Origin: Actinomyces ruminis
GTDB lineage: Bacteria; Actinomycetota; Actinomycetes; Actinomycetales; Actinomycetaceae
Direction: 5' to 3'
NCBI RefSeq assembly: GCF_002154335.2
Contig: NZ_MTPX02000017.1
Coordinates: 1 to 49,948, forward strand
Length of the DNA stretch: 49,948 nucleotides
Shown here piece by piece: positions 20,725 to 29,474 of this stretch. The notes under the pieces were generated by a model. It was not told where the DNA came from. It did no database searches and saw only the letters and a list, made by a program, of their open reading frames with translations. The stretch's first letter is position 1. Every line of letters begins with the position of its first letter. A program made the position numbers and the translations under genes.

Positions 20725-20839
20725 GAGGCCGGTACTTGTAACACACTGAGACCGGCACTTGTTACGTGCCGAGACCGGCACTAATGACACCCCGAGACCG
20801 GCACCAGTGACGCGCTGAGGCCGGTTCTTGGTGTTTGAG
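20725..20839 (+). repeat. Family A 23-bp repeat, five tandem units (plus orientation)
   Basis: Five units start at 20725, 20748, 20771, 20794 and 20817 with no spacers. Cores include GAGACCGGCACTTGTTAC, GAGACCGGCACTAATGAC and GAGACCGGCACCAGTGAC. The second contains an internal GGCAC-N7-GTGCC dyad. The first and last units are more diverged. The array lies about 150 bases upstream of the amylopullulanase start. Confidence 0.8.
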
Positions 20840-20871
20840 GGTTGTGTGGGCCTGGGGGGCCGTGTGCTGAC

Positions 20872-21028
20872 GCGACGGTTCGTACCTTTGCGTGAGGGTT
20901 CGTATGTTCTGGCCGGCGACTCGTACCTTCTTGTGACGGTTCGGCACCCAGCGGTACGTACCGTCGTTGGAAGTGCCGAAGCGTTGGTGCCAAGTGCCGA
21001 ACCGTCACGCGAAGTGCCGAACCGTCAC
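20872..21028. repeat. Family D 20-bp repeats, four units facing three inverted units
   Basis: Left units begin near 20872, 20892, 20912 and 20933 (GCGACGGTTCGTACCTTTGC, GTGAGGGTTCGTATGTTCTG and so on). Right units at 20969, 20989 and 21009 run in the opposite orientation (for example GCGAAGTGCCGAACCGTCAC). About 16 bases separate the two arrays. Confidence 0.65.
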
Positions 21029-21066
21029 CCGGGGCGCGCGGGCGCACACGCCAGGCCCGCGCCCGG

Positions 21067-21106
21067 GCGGTCATGTCTGCGCTCTAGCGGTCATGTCTTG
21101 GCCCCG
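21067..21106. repeat. Family E 20-bp tandem pair
   Basis: Two adjoining 20-base units, GCGGTCATGTCTGCGCTCTA and GCGGTCATGTCTTGGCCCCG, share the first 12 bases. No inverted partner array was found nearby. Confidence 0.5.
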
Positions 21107-21336
21107 GCGGGCGTGTTGAGTAGGGCGTCAAGATCACCCGGTGTGCCTCGTCGATGGTCCCGGTCCGGCGCCTGATGATCCCAACGGCCCCAACGAATCG
21201 TCCCCGCAGGCCAACAACGGCCCGAGAACGACCCTGGTTCGGCGAGAACGTCCTCGTAAGCCCGACAACGACCATCAGCACCGCAGCCCCGACCCCAACC
21301 ACGACACCCTCAAACCGGAAGATCCTTGTTTCCGCC

Positions 21337-21375
21337 GAGGTCGGTCAAAGTAACGTGCCGAGATCGGTAAGCGCC
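21337..21375 (+). repeat. Family A 23-bp repeat, one and a half units
   Basis: A diverged unit (GAGGTCGGTCAAAGTAACG) is followed at exactly 23 bases by a partial GAGATCGG unit. It lies in plus orientation within the repeat island. Confidence 0.5.
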
Positions 21376-21435
21376 GCCTGTGGCCCGGCCGCCTACACAT
21401 GGACCACTCCGCGCCATCGGGACCACCCTCCGGCA

Positions 21436-21548
21436 CCGTCTCACGTACGGCTTTCCGTCTCACGTACGCATTTGGGAGCTTTTCGAGGTTCTAGCGCGGG
21501 GAAACCTCCAAAACGCGTACGTGTGAGCCAAACGCGTACCTGAAAGCA
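21436..21548. repeat. Family C 19-20-bp repeats, inverted pair of arrays
   Basis: Left: CCGTCTCACGTACGGCTTT (21436) and CCGTCTCACGTACGCATTT (21455), 19-base period. Right: CAAAACGCGTACGTGTGAGC (21509) and CAAACGCGTACCTGAAAGCA (21529), 20-base period, in opposite orientation. CTCACGTACGCATTTGG on the left corresponds to the reverse complement of the right-hand units with few mismatches. Confidence 0.65.
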
Positions 21549-21584
21549 CGGAACCTGGTCTGCGCAGGTGCATGCGTAGCTGCA

Positions 21585-21630
21585 GGTGCGTCATTAGTGC
21601 CGGTCTCGGCGTGTAACAAGTGCCGGTCTC
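21585..21630 (-). repeat. Family A 23-bp repeat, two units (minus orientation)
   Basis: Units at 21585-21607 and 21608-21630 read TCATTAGTGCCGGTCTC and GTAACAAGTGCCGGTCTC. They lie between the repeat island and the ABC2 stop and are inverted relative to the array at 30135-30199, matching it over both units. Confidence 0.8.
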
Positions 21631-21677
21631 GCGGAGGGGGAGGGAGGGAGAGGAGAGAGGGGAGCGATGAGCGGCGC

Positions 21678-23429
21678 TCAGTCGCTGACCCACGCATGCC
21701 ACAGGCGGGCGTACTCCCCGTCGGCAGCCAGCAGCTCGGCGTGCGGTCCCAGCTCCACGATCCGCCCGTCAATCACCACCGCCACGCGGTCGGCGGCCAC
21801 GGCCGTGTCCAGCCGGTGGGCGATGGCCACCACCGTGCGCCCGGCCAGCACGGCGTCCAGCGAGCGCTCGGCGGACCGAGCTGCGCTGGGGTCGAGCAGG
21901 CTGGTGGCCTCGTCCAGCACCAGCGTGGCCGGGTCCATCAGCACGATACGCGCCAGGGCCACCTGCTGGGCCTGCCCGGGCGTCAGCTGCACCCCGCCGG
22001 CTCCCACCAACGTATCCAGCCCGTCGGACAATCCCTGCGCCCACTCGGCTGCACCTATCACTTTCAGGGCGCGCTCCAGTTCGGCGTCGGTGGCGTCCGT
22101 GCGCGCCAGGCGCAGATTGTCCGCCAGGCTGCAGGCGAAGACATGGTGCTCCTGGGTCACCAACGCCACCTCGCGGTGCAGGGCGGCCTCGGTCAGGGCG
22201 GTCAGATCGGTGTCCTCGCCGACGAGTACGCGCCCGCGCGTGGGCGGGTGAATGCCGGCAAGCATGCGGCCGAGCGTGGACTTGCCCGAGCCGGACGGGC
22301 CGACGACGGCCAGCCGTTCCCCGGGTATCAGCTCCAGGTCGACCTCGTGCAGCACGTCGTGCCCGAGCAAGTAGGCGTAGGAGACGCCGCACGCGCGCGG
22401 GGGCCGGCCCGTGACCGCACTGTTGGTGGCCTGCCGGTCGGGAGCCACCAGTTCCACGCCGACGATGCGGGACATGGCTGCGCCCGCCGTCTGCAGAGAG
22501 TCGATCCAGAAAGTCATCTCGGACACGGGGGTGCGCAACTGGACGGCGTACAGGGCCACCGTGGTGATCGCGCCGAGGGTGGCAGCCCCATGGCCCGCCA
22601 GCCAGGCGCCCCAGGCGACGACGGCGATCACCGGTGCGAAGGAGCCCAGCCCCAGGGCGGTGATCAGGACGATGCGCAGCCACAGCGTGTACTGCTCGGT
22701 GGACCAGACCTCGATCATGGCTCGGTCCAGGATGCGATTGCGGCGCCGCCCCAGACCGTGGGCATCCACGGTGGCGGCCTGGTCGGCGGTCTCGGCGACG
22801 ACGCCGTCGACCTCGGCCCACATGGCGTTCATGGCCCGGTAGGCGGGCACGGCGTGGCGCAGATACCAGCGCATGGCGGGCATGACGGCCACCAGCGGGA
22901 GGATCAACGCCGGACTGAGCCGCGGCGAGGTGAACACGGCGGCACCCACGATCGTCAGCAGCGTCAGCACGATGACGAGGATCTGGCTGACGCCCCGCTG
23001 GACGACAGTGCGAATGGACTCCAGGTCACGGCCGGTGCGGCCCAGCAGGTCGCCGGTGCCGGCGGATTCGACCACCGACAGCGGCAGGTGCATGACCGAG
23101 CCGACCAGCCGTTCACGCAGTTCGGCGAAGACCCGCTCCCCCAGTACGCGCGCCAAGTACTCGCCGCAGCCCGTCAGGGCGGCATTGCCGATAGCCAGGG
23201 CGATGACGACGGCGATCAACCCCTGCAACCGGCCGGCAACCTCGGCGCCCGCAGCGCCCGCCACCAGATCCACCATGGCTCCCAGCACCCGTGGGATGCC
23301 CACCGAGGCCAGGGCGGCCAGCAGTTGAATGACGGTGACGGCGGCGACCGCGCCCTTGTGCGCCCCGATCAGTTCAACGGCACGACGGCGGACGGCGGCC
23401 CCGTCGGCCACGGGCAGGCGCCGGTTCAT
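21678..23429 (-). CDS. ABC exporter half-transporter with intact ATP site (ABC2)
   Basis: A 583-residue fusion of a six-helix exporter membrane domain (residues about 20-310) and an ATPase domain. Walker A GPSGSGKST, Q-loop VTQEHHVF, Walker B ATLVLDEATSLLD and H-loop VAIAHRLDT are intact, but the signature motif is LTPGQ instead of LSGGQ. The ATG at 23429 overlaps the stop of ABC1 as ATGA, so the two are coupled and form a heterodimer. Substrate is unknown; such pairs export peptides, lipids or drugs. The next gene upstream on the same strand beyond ABC1 encodes a YhgE/Pip protein. Confidence 0.9.
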   Translation of the reverse strand: MNRRLPVADGAAVRRRAVELIGAHKGAVAAVTVIQLLAALASVGIPRVLGAMVDLVAGAAGAEVAGRLQGLIAVVIALAIGNAALTGCGEYLARVLGERVFAELRERLVGSVMHLPLSVVESAGTGDLLGRTGRDLESIRTVVQRGVSQILVIVLTLLTIVGAAVFTSPRLSPALILPLVAVMPAMRWYLRHAVPAYRAMNAMWAEVDGVVAETADQAATVDAHGLGRRRNRILDRAMIEVWSTEQYTLWLRIVLITALGLGSFAPVIAVVAWGAWLAGHGAATLGAITTVALYAVQLRTPVSEMTFWIDSLQTAGAAMSRIVGVELVAPDRQATNSAVTGRPPRACGVSYAYLLGHDVLHEVDLELIPGERLAVVGPSGSGKSTLGRMLAGIHPPTRGRVLVGEDTDLTALTEAALHREVALVTQEHHVFACSLADNLRLARTDATDAELERALKVIGAAEWAQGLSDGLDTLVGAGGVQLTPGQAQQVALARIVLMDPATLVLDEATSLLDPSAARSAERSLDAVLAGRTVVAIAHRLDTAVAADRVAVVIDGRIVELGPHAELLAADGEYARLWHAWVSD

Positions 23430-25373
23430 CGCTCGCCTCCCGCATCGACGCCGCGCTCGACGACGGCCCGGTAGGCCTCCAGCGCCCTCAGTTCGTGGTG
23501 GGTGCCGCGAGCGAGTTCGCGCACGCCCCCGCCGGACGCAGCACCCGCCCCGGCAGGCGTCGGGGCGCGGGCAGCGTCGGCCTGCAGCCCCTCCGGCGTC
23601 TCGGCCCGGAGCAGCACCACTTCGTCGCAGCGTCCCAGCAGCAGCGGGGAGGCGGTGACAATGACGGTGGTGAGCCCGCGCCGGTCCTCGCACAGCCGCC
23701 GGGCCACCAGGTCCTCGGTGTGGGAGTCCAGGGCGCTGGTGGGCTCGACGAGCACCAGGACGGGGGCGCGGCGGGCGACGGCCCGGGCCAGGGCCAGGCG
23801 CTGGCGCTGTCCGCCGGAGACATTGCGGGCCTTTTCGGTGAGCTGACCGTCCAGCCCGCCGAGGGAGTCGAGGGCGTCTCCTGCGGCGGCGACGGCTAGG
23901 GCATACTCGGCGCGCTCCCGCTGGGCGGCGGTCAGGGGCGCCACACCCCCGCCGGCGGCGGGGCCCTCGTCGCCGTGGGCGCCCGCCACCGCGCCGGTGC
24001 GAATGACCTCGACGATCGAGCGCGGTTCGCTCAGAGGGATCTCATCGCCGAGTACCTCCTCGGCGAGCGTCCCGGCGAAGGCCTCCGCGTGGGCGCCGGA
24101 GACGACGATCGTGCGGCGCACCTCCTCCAGGGGAACCGCGCGCAGGTCGGTGCCGCCGAGCGTGACAGGGCCGACGGCGCGTCGGCGCGGCGAGGCGCTC
24201 GGCCAGGGCGGCGGCGCGGGCCGGGTCGGCGCAGACCAGGGCGGTCAGCCGCCCGCCGCGCAGCACGATCCCCGGAACTGAGGTCGGTCAGGTCGCCGGC
24301 CGGGTCCAGGCGCGCCCCGGGCACAACCCCGGAGTCGTCCGTGAGCGGCGCAACGGCCTCAATGCGGGCCACCTTGCGCGCCCCCACCCAGGCGCGGGTG
24401 GAGAACTGGATCAGGTCGGCCATCACCCCCAGCGGCCCGACCAGGAAGGTGGTGTAGCCGTAGAAGGTGACCAACTGGCCGGGGGTGATCGCCCCGGTCA
24501 GGGCGGCGCGGGCACCAGCGCCGACGACGACGGCGGTGAACACCATGGGGGCGCCGGCCTTGACGGTGGCCAGGAGCGCCTGGGTGGAGGCGACGCGGAT
24601 GCCGGCGTCGCGCACCCGGTGGGAGGCGTCGGCGTAGCGCGCGGCGTACACGTCCTCCCCGCCGATGCCGCGCAGCACGCGCAGGCCGGCCACGGCGTCG
24701 GTGGCGATGGTGGACAGGCGGCCCTGCTCCTCGCGCTGTACGGACAGGCGGCGGTTGAGGGGACGGATGAAGGCACCCACCAGTGCGAGCACGATCGGCA
24801 GCCCGATCAGCACCAGCAGCCCGAGGGCGGCCGAGGTGCGCAGCATGAGCACGCCGACGGCCACAACGCTGACCAGGGCGCCGATGACGTTGACGCCGAA
24901 GTACATCAGCGCACCGATGTTGTCGCGTCGGCGTTGATGGTGGCCACGACGTCGCCACTGGCGATCTGGCGCGTCACCGCCCGCGAGCGCAGGCCCAGGC
25001 GGTGGGCGGCGCCACGCATGGCGGGTTTCCAGGCGCTGGCCCAGGCCCCCATGCCGCTGGCGTCCTCCAAGCCGGCGGCGAGTGAGCCGAGCAGGCCCAA
25101 ACCCACCAGCGCGGCCATCCCGGGCAGCAGGCGCGCGGTCAGTCCCCTCTCCAGGCCGGCGTCGAGCAGATCGCCCAGTGCCAGCGGGATCAGCGCCTGC
25201 GCGAGGTAGGAAGCCGTGGAGACCACGACGCCGAGGGCGATCGCGGGCACGCTCATACGGGTCAGGGCCCGCAGCAGACCGCCCGGAGTGGTGGGCAGGT
25301 CCGGAGGTGGCGTGGCCTGTATCGAGAGGAAGGCGGGCCACCGATGCGGGGCGCGGGCAACGGGGATCGGCAC
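23426..25373 (-). CDS. ABC exporter half-transporter with degenerate ATP site (ABC1), frameshifts
   Basis: Repairs near 24180, 24187, 24271 and 24925 restore about 650 residues. The membrane domain (PAIALGVVVSTASYLAQALI to LVTFYGYTTFLVGPLGVM) is followed by an ATPase domain. Where Walker A should lie the restored sequence reads LTALVCADPARAAALAERLA with no GxxGxGK. Walker B is VLVLVEPTSALD, with Val in place of the Asp. The signature VSGGQRQRLALARA is intact. It therefore cannot bind ATP normally itself but can complete the ATP site of ABC2. The probable start is GTG 25373, preceded by TAGGCT as a leaderless -10; the start is uncertain. Confidence 0.8.
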
Positions 25374-25447
25374 AACCCCCAAGCCTATGCGGCCCGGCCA
25401 GTCCCGGCCATGGCGGGCCCCGGTCGCAGCGAGCCCCTGTCGCCTAC

Positions 25448-25508
25448 TACGAACTTTTGCACCCTGGTGCACACCTTTTTGCCGCACACCAGGGTGCAAA
25501 AGTTCGTA
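25448..25508. terminator. Perfect 22-bp inverted repeat with 17-nt loop
   Basis: Arms at 25448-25469 and 25487-25508 (core GAACTTTTGCACCCTGG and its complement) match perfectly over 22 bases. The hairpin lies between the YhgE stop (25546) and the ABC1 start, all on the minus strand. It may terminate YhgE transcription or be a regulatory or mobile-element relic; no T-tract follows. Confidence 0.5.
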
Positions 25509-25545
25509 ACAGAGCGCGAGGAGACCGCTCTCTGGGGTTCAGTCC

Positions 25546-28464
25546 TCAGGCCGCGGTGGGCGCGAGGGCGTTATCCGCGGGCAGCGGCTTGGGGCCGCGG
25601 CGCAGGCGGGCGCCCAGCAGGATGAAGGCCCAGGCCACCAGCGCCCAGATGGCCAGCACGGCCAGTGTCTTGAGATAGATCCCGTCCACGCCACCGCCGG
25701 CGATCAGGCGCCGGAAGGCCAGCTGGGTGTAGCTCATCGGCAGGTAGGGGTGGATCCACTGGAAGAAGCGCGGCGTGGTCTCGATCGGGAAGGTCGCGCC
25801 CATGGAGGTGATCTGCAGGCTGAGCAGGATGATGGACACGAAGCGGCCGCGGAAGGCGAGCGTCGCCACGCAGGCCTGGTTGACGGCGACGAAGGTCAGC
25901 GACGCGGCAATGGCCATGGCGCACAGGCCCACCAGGTTGGCGGCGTGGATCTCACCGGCGGCGTTGACCGCGACCATCATGACGATGGCCTGGACGACGG
26001 CGAGCAGGGCGGCCGTGGTGGCGGGACGGATGGCCGAGGCGTACCAGCGTTCACCGTGGTCGCGCTTGTCCAGGGCCGGCAGCACCAGGAACAGGGCGAT
26101 GGCGCCGACCCACAGGGCCAGGCTCATGAACATCGGGGTGAAGCCGGCACCGTTGTTCACCACCGCGTTATCGCGGACCGCATCGACATTGGCGGCATCC
26201 GCGGCCACGTCGGTCATGGTCTGGCGCTGGGAGGCGGTGTAGTCGGGAATGCGCTCGACGCCGTCTTCCAGGCCCGCGGCGAGGGTATCCGCACCATCGG
26301 ACAGCTCGGTGGAACCGTCCTGGAGCCGACCCAGGCCATCACTGAGGGTGGTGGCGCCGTCCGAGAGGGTGACGGAGCCGGAGTAGGCGGTGCCCAGGCC
26401 GCTGGCCAAGGTATCGGCACCCGTGGAGGCGCTGTCGGCGCCGGCAGAGAGCCGGGCGAGGCCGTCGGCAAGCGTCTGGGAGGAGCCGGCGGCCGTGGAG
26501 GCGCCGGAGGACAGCGTGTTCAGGCCACTGGACAGGGTGTCGGCGCCGTTGGACAGGTTTTGCGCGCCGGAGTTGACCGAGTTCGCGCCGGTGGCCAGCT
26601 CGGAGGTGCCCGCGGAGAGGCTGTTGGCCCCGGTGGACAGGGTGTTCAAGCCGGTGGACAGGTCGCTGGAACCGGTGGCGAGCTGGGAGGCGCCGTCGCT
26701 GACGGAGGTGGCGCCGGAGGTCAGGGTCGACCCCTGGGAGGACAGGGTGGCCAGTACTCCGGTGAGCGTGCGGCCGCTGCCGGTGGCCGGGTTGTACACG
26801 TCGGCGGCAGATCCGAGCCCGCTGGACAGGGTGGTGGCGCCGGAGGAGAGCTGCTCGACCCCGGTGGCGGCCGTCCCGACGGAGCTCTGCAGCTGAGTGG
26901 CGCCGGAGGAGAGCTGCTCCGCCCCGGATTCGACCTGGCCGACGGCGCCGGTCACGCTGGCGCTGGAGGAGGCCAGCGTGTTCAGCCCGCCGAGCACGGT
27001 GCCGGACTGTGCCGTGTCCTCGGTGGTGCCCAGACCGCCGGCGGCCTGGGCAATGGCCTGGCAGGTCGCGTCGGTCTCACCGTGGTCGGTGACGCACTGC
27101 TGGTAGGCGCCGGCCAGAGCGGTGGCGACCTGTCCGGCCCCCGCCTGCGCGGTGTCCACCCCACCGGTGTAGTCGTTGACGGCGCCGTACAGGGTCTGCT
27201 GGCCGGCCGAGGCCGAGTCGGTGGCGGAGCCGATCTTGCTGACGGCGGTTTGGGCGCCCGCTGCGAGGTCATTCGCGGCCCCGTACAGGGTCTGCTGGCC
27301 CTCCTGGCCGCTGCTGTAGGAATCGGTGGACGTGCCGACGCTGGCGGACAGCTGATTCAGGCCCGCCGCCAGGTCCTTGGCGCCGGGGTCGATCGTGTCG
27401 GTGAGGGACGCGTAGGCCTGGTCCACGCTGTCGACGTAGGTGTTCACTCCGGTGGACAGGTCCGCGGCACCGGTGGACAGGGTGGAGGCGCCCGAGGCGA
27501 GCGTGCTCGCACCCGATGAGGCGGAGGACGCCCCCGCGGCCACCTGTCCGGCTCCGGAATCGACCGTAGCGGCGCCGGAGGCGAGCGTGGAGGTGCCGTC
27601 GGCCAGGGTATTGGCGCCGTCGGCCAGCGTGCTCGCGCCGGAGGCGGCCGAGGATGCTCCCGTGGCCAGGCGGGCCACGCCGTCGGCCAGCTGCTGAGAG
27701 CCGGTGGCGGCGGTGGACGTGGAGGAGGCGAGGGTGGTCAGACCGTCGGAGAGGGTGACGGCGCCGGAGGCCAGCTCGCTCATCCCGACCGTCAGGGTGT
27801 CGGCGCCGTCGGCCAGCTGCGCGGCGCCGTCGGCGGCGGAGGTGGTGCCCGACTCCAGAGTGGCGGCGCCCGAGGCCAGGGCGGTGGCGCCGTCGGAGGC
27901 CTCCACCATCCCCTCACGGATGGTGGACACGCTCAGCAGCAGGGTGGACAGGACGCGCTCGGCGCCCTGCTGCTCCAGCCGGTTGGACAGCTCGGAGGCC
28001 ACGGTGGCGGCCATGGTGCCGGCCAGGTAGTTGATGCCGTCGTCGGTGACGAGCTTGAGTTCCTGGGTGACGGCGTCGGAGGGATCGTCGGAGCCGACGC
28101 GGGAGGCGATCTGGGAGAAGTCGGCCGGGATGTAAAGAATGGCGCGGATCTTCTGCGTGTTCATGTCCGCCTGCGCGGTGGCGGCGTCCATCTGCTCCCA
28201 GGTGAAGCCGACGTTCTCGTCACCGTCGGGGTGGGTCAGGGCGTCGGTGAGGTCGGCGCCGAGGTTGAAGGTCTCGGTCTCCCCGTTGGCGAGGGTGGCC
28301 GTGTAGGCGCTGTCCTCGTTGACGATGGCGGCCTTGATGTCGTTCAACCGGTTGGTGGGGTTCTGGTACGCAAGCGTCAGCAGGCCGGCGTACAACAACG
28401 GGACAATGGATACCGCGAGCACCACGACCAGGTTCGCGATGCGCGAGCCGCTGAGCTTCTTCAT
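25546..28464 (-). CDS. YhgE/Pip-family membrane protein, 972 residues, long repetitive ectodomain
   Basis: Topology is one N-terminal membrane helix (LVVVLAVSIVPLLYAGLLTL), a very long extracytoplasmic region, then five C-terminal helices (starting SLALWVGAIALFLVLPALD and ending TLAVLAIWALVAWAFILLG). The central ~550 residues are short repeats such as LASGASTLADGANTLADG, typical of the YhgE/Pip (phage infection protein) and EsaA-like families and predicted to form a long helical stalk. Most relatives are 650-850 residues, so this one is long. It is divergent from a TetR gene whose operators lie in front of it and precedes the ABC pair. Likely role is export or envelope stress; substrate unknown. 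Confidence 0.82.
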   Translation of the reverse strand: MKKLSGSRIANLVVVLAVSIVPLLYAGLLTLAYQNPTNRLNDIKAAIVNEDSAYTATLANGETETFNLGADLTDALTHPDGDENVGFTWEQMDAATAQADMNTQKIRAILYIPADFSQIASRVGSDDPSDAVTQELKLVTDDGINYLAGTMAATVASELSNRLEQQGAERVLSTLLLSVSTIREGMVEASDGATALASGAATLESGTTSAADGAAQLADGADTLTVGMSELASGAVTLSDGLTTLASSTSTAATGSQQLADGVARLATGASSAASGASTLADGANTLADGTSTLASGAATVDSGAGQVAAGASSASSGASTLASGASTLSTGAADLSTGVNTYVDSVDQAYASLTDTIDPGAKDLAAGLNQLSASVGTSTDSYSSGQEGQQTLYGAANDLAAGAQTAVSKIGSATDSASAGQQTLYGAVNDYTGGVDTAQAGAGQVATALAGAYQQCVTDHGETDATCQAIAQAAGGLGTTEDTAQSGTVLGGLNTLASSSASVTGAVGQVESGAEQLSSGATQLQSSVGTAATGVEQLSSGATTLSSGLGSAADVYNPATGSGRTLTGVLATLSSQGSTLTSGATSVSDGASQLATGSSDLSTGLNTLSTGANSLSAGTSELATGANSVNSGAQNLSNGADTLSSGLNTLSSGASTAAGSSQTLADGLARLSAGADSASTGADTLASGLGTAYSGSVTLSDGATTLSDGLGRLQDGSTELSDGADTLAAGLEDGVERIPDYTASQRQTMTDVAADAANVDAVRDNAVVNNGAGFTPMFMSLALWVGAIALFLVLPALDKRDHGERWYASAIRPATTAALLAVVQAIVMMVAVNAAGEIHAANLVGLCAMAIAASLTFVAVNQACVATLAFRGRFVSIILLSLQITSMGATFPIETTPRFFQWIHPYLPMSYTQLAFRRLIAGGGVDGIYLKTLAVLAIWALVAWAFILLGARLRRGPKPLPADNALAPTAA

Positions 28465-28498
28465 TTCGGTTGCCTTCCCTTTGGTTCCGCGGACCGAC

Positions 28499-28538
28499 GA
28501 TACACACCTGTATCGACACCTTCAATACAGACCTGTAT
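28499..28538. promoter_or_regulatory. Twin palindromic operators for the TetR regulator
   Basis: GATACACACCTGTATC (28499-28514) and TACAGACCTGTA (28526-28537) are two imperfectly identical palindromes with centres 25 bases apart, in the divergent promoter between yhgE-like and tetR-like genes. TetR family dimers bind such sites. Repression of both genes is inferred. Confidence 0.7.
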
Positions 28539-28669
28539 CATGTGTGTCTGGTTGGACGCCGGGGATCGGCAGGAGAAGTCCCGAGGAGCCGCCGAAAACA
28601 CCCTCGACGCCGGCGTCGTGAATGTCGCGAATGACACAGGGCGACGCGAAATGACATGATGAGCGGGAC

Positions 28670-29446
28670 ATGAGCACAAGTAGGGAACAGGCAGAGGAGC
28701 TGATCGAGGCCGCCGGCGCGCGTCTGTCGGCCCGACGGGCCGCGGTGCGCCGGCTCATCGGCACTCCCCCGTCCGAGCGGCGCGCCCAGACCCAGGCGCT
28801 GCTACTGGAGGCCGGGCGGGAACTGTTCGCAGACAAGGGCATTGGCGGCACCTCAGTGGGCGACATCTGCTCCCGAGCCGGCTTTACCCGCGGCGCCTTC
28901 TACTCCAACTTCACCGACATGGACCACTTCGTGCAGCGCCTGGCCGAGGAGCAGTGGGGCTCCATCATCGCCTTCGTTGACAGCTCCGTGGCCAGGGCGA
29001 TGCCGAGCGATCTGGACGGCGCCACCCCGGAGAGCGATGCCGAGCTGGCCGCCGGACTGGCCGAGCTCGCCTCCCGACTGCTCGGAGCGATGCCGATCTC
29101 GCGCGAGGTTTTCCTGCTGCAAAACGAGTTCGCCGCCTACATCGCACGCACCGAGGCGGATGCCGGGAACTCCCCGCTGCGCGAGGGCTACGCCGCCTTC
29201 AAACAGCACCTGGTGCGAGTGCTGGTAGAGGGACTGGCGTCAATCAACCGCACCTGTCTGCTCAGCCCGGAGGACACCACCGAACTCATCATGGCCACCG
29301 CCGTGCGCTCCATGCGCATGGCCCTGTCCGAGGAGCCCGACGGCGTCGACGCGGACGGCCCCGATCTGACTGCCTTCCTCGTCCGCACCCTGCCCACGCT
29401 ATTGGCTCGCCTCTCGGCGCCGATCACCCCTACCAGTGGCATATAG
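28670..29446 (+). CDS. TetR-family transcriptional regulator
   Basis: A 258-residue protein. Residues about 45-92 form the TetR DNA-binding domain (ALLLEAGRELFADKGIGG, then TSVGDICSRAGFTRGAFYSN). An N-terminal extension of about 40 residues is unusual but short. The C-terminal ligand domain is all-helical and not specific enough to name a ligand. It is divergent from the YhgE/Pip gene across two matching palindromes and so likely represses that gene and the downstream ABC exporter, as is common for efflux-type loci. Confidence 0.88.
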   Translation: MSTSREQAEELIEAAGARLSARRAAVRRLIGTPPSERRAQTQALLLEAGRELFADKGIGGTSVGDICSRAGFTRGAFYSNFTDMDHFVQRLAEEQWGSIIAFVDSSVARAMPSDLDGATPESDAELAAGLAELASRLLGAMPISREVFLLQNEFAAYIARTEADAGNSPLREGYAAFKQHLVRVLVEGLASINRTCLLSPEDTTELIMATAVRSMRMALSEEPDGVDADGPDLTAFLVRTLPTLLARLSAPITPTSGI

Positions 29447-29450
29447 ATGT

Positions 29451-29474
29451 CTGGCGCCGTGTCCGCGGCGCCAG
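29451..29474 (+). terminator. Hairpin downstream of tetR-like gene
   Basis: CTGGCGCC and GGCGCCAG form a perfect 8-base stem around an 8-base loop, five bases after the stop codon. A second small GGCGCC-ATGT-GGCGCC hairpin follows. No T-tract is present, so termination efficiency is uncertain. Confidence 0.5.

Larger units (their letters stand above)
20573..21677. other. Gene-free repeat island of about 1.1 kb
   Basis: No credible gene is present between the amylopullulanase start and the stop of the next ABC gene. Most of 20725-21630 is occupied by five different families of short repeats listed separately. Between them, 21140-21330 is a CA/AC-rich stretch without clear structure. The promoter of the amylopullulanase should lie in 20573-20720; I could not identify one with confidence. 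Confidence 0.6.

Noticed and set aside
20725..20839. Five regularly spaced 23-bp repeats as a CRISPR array
   Set aside because: Units adjoin with no spacers, diverge among themselves, recur at unrelated loci and have no cas genes nearby.
10995..20840. A complete IS21 element
   Set aside because: Repeat ends look suitable but there is no istA or istB gene inside or beside the interval.
21597..23474. A 625-codon plus-strand open frame
   Set aside because: Antisense to the ABC2 gene, which has all ABC motifs; low-complexity translation.
25750..27519. A long plus-strand frame opposite the YhgE/Pip gene
   Set aside because: Mirror of the repetitive coding sequence; no start signal or domain.
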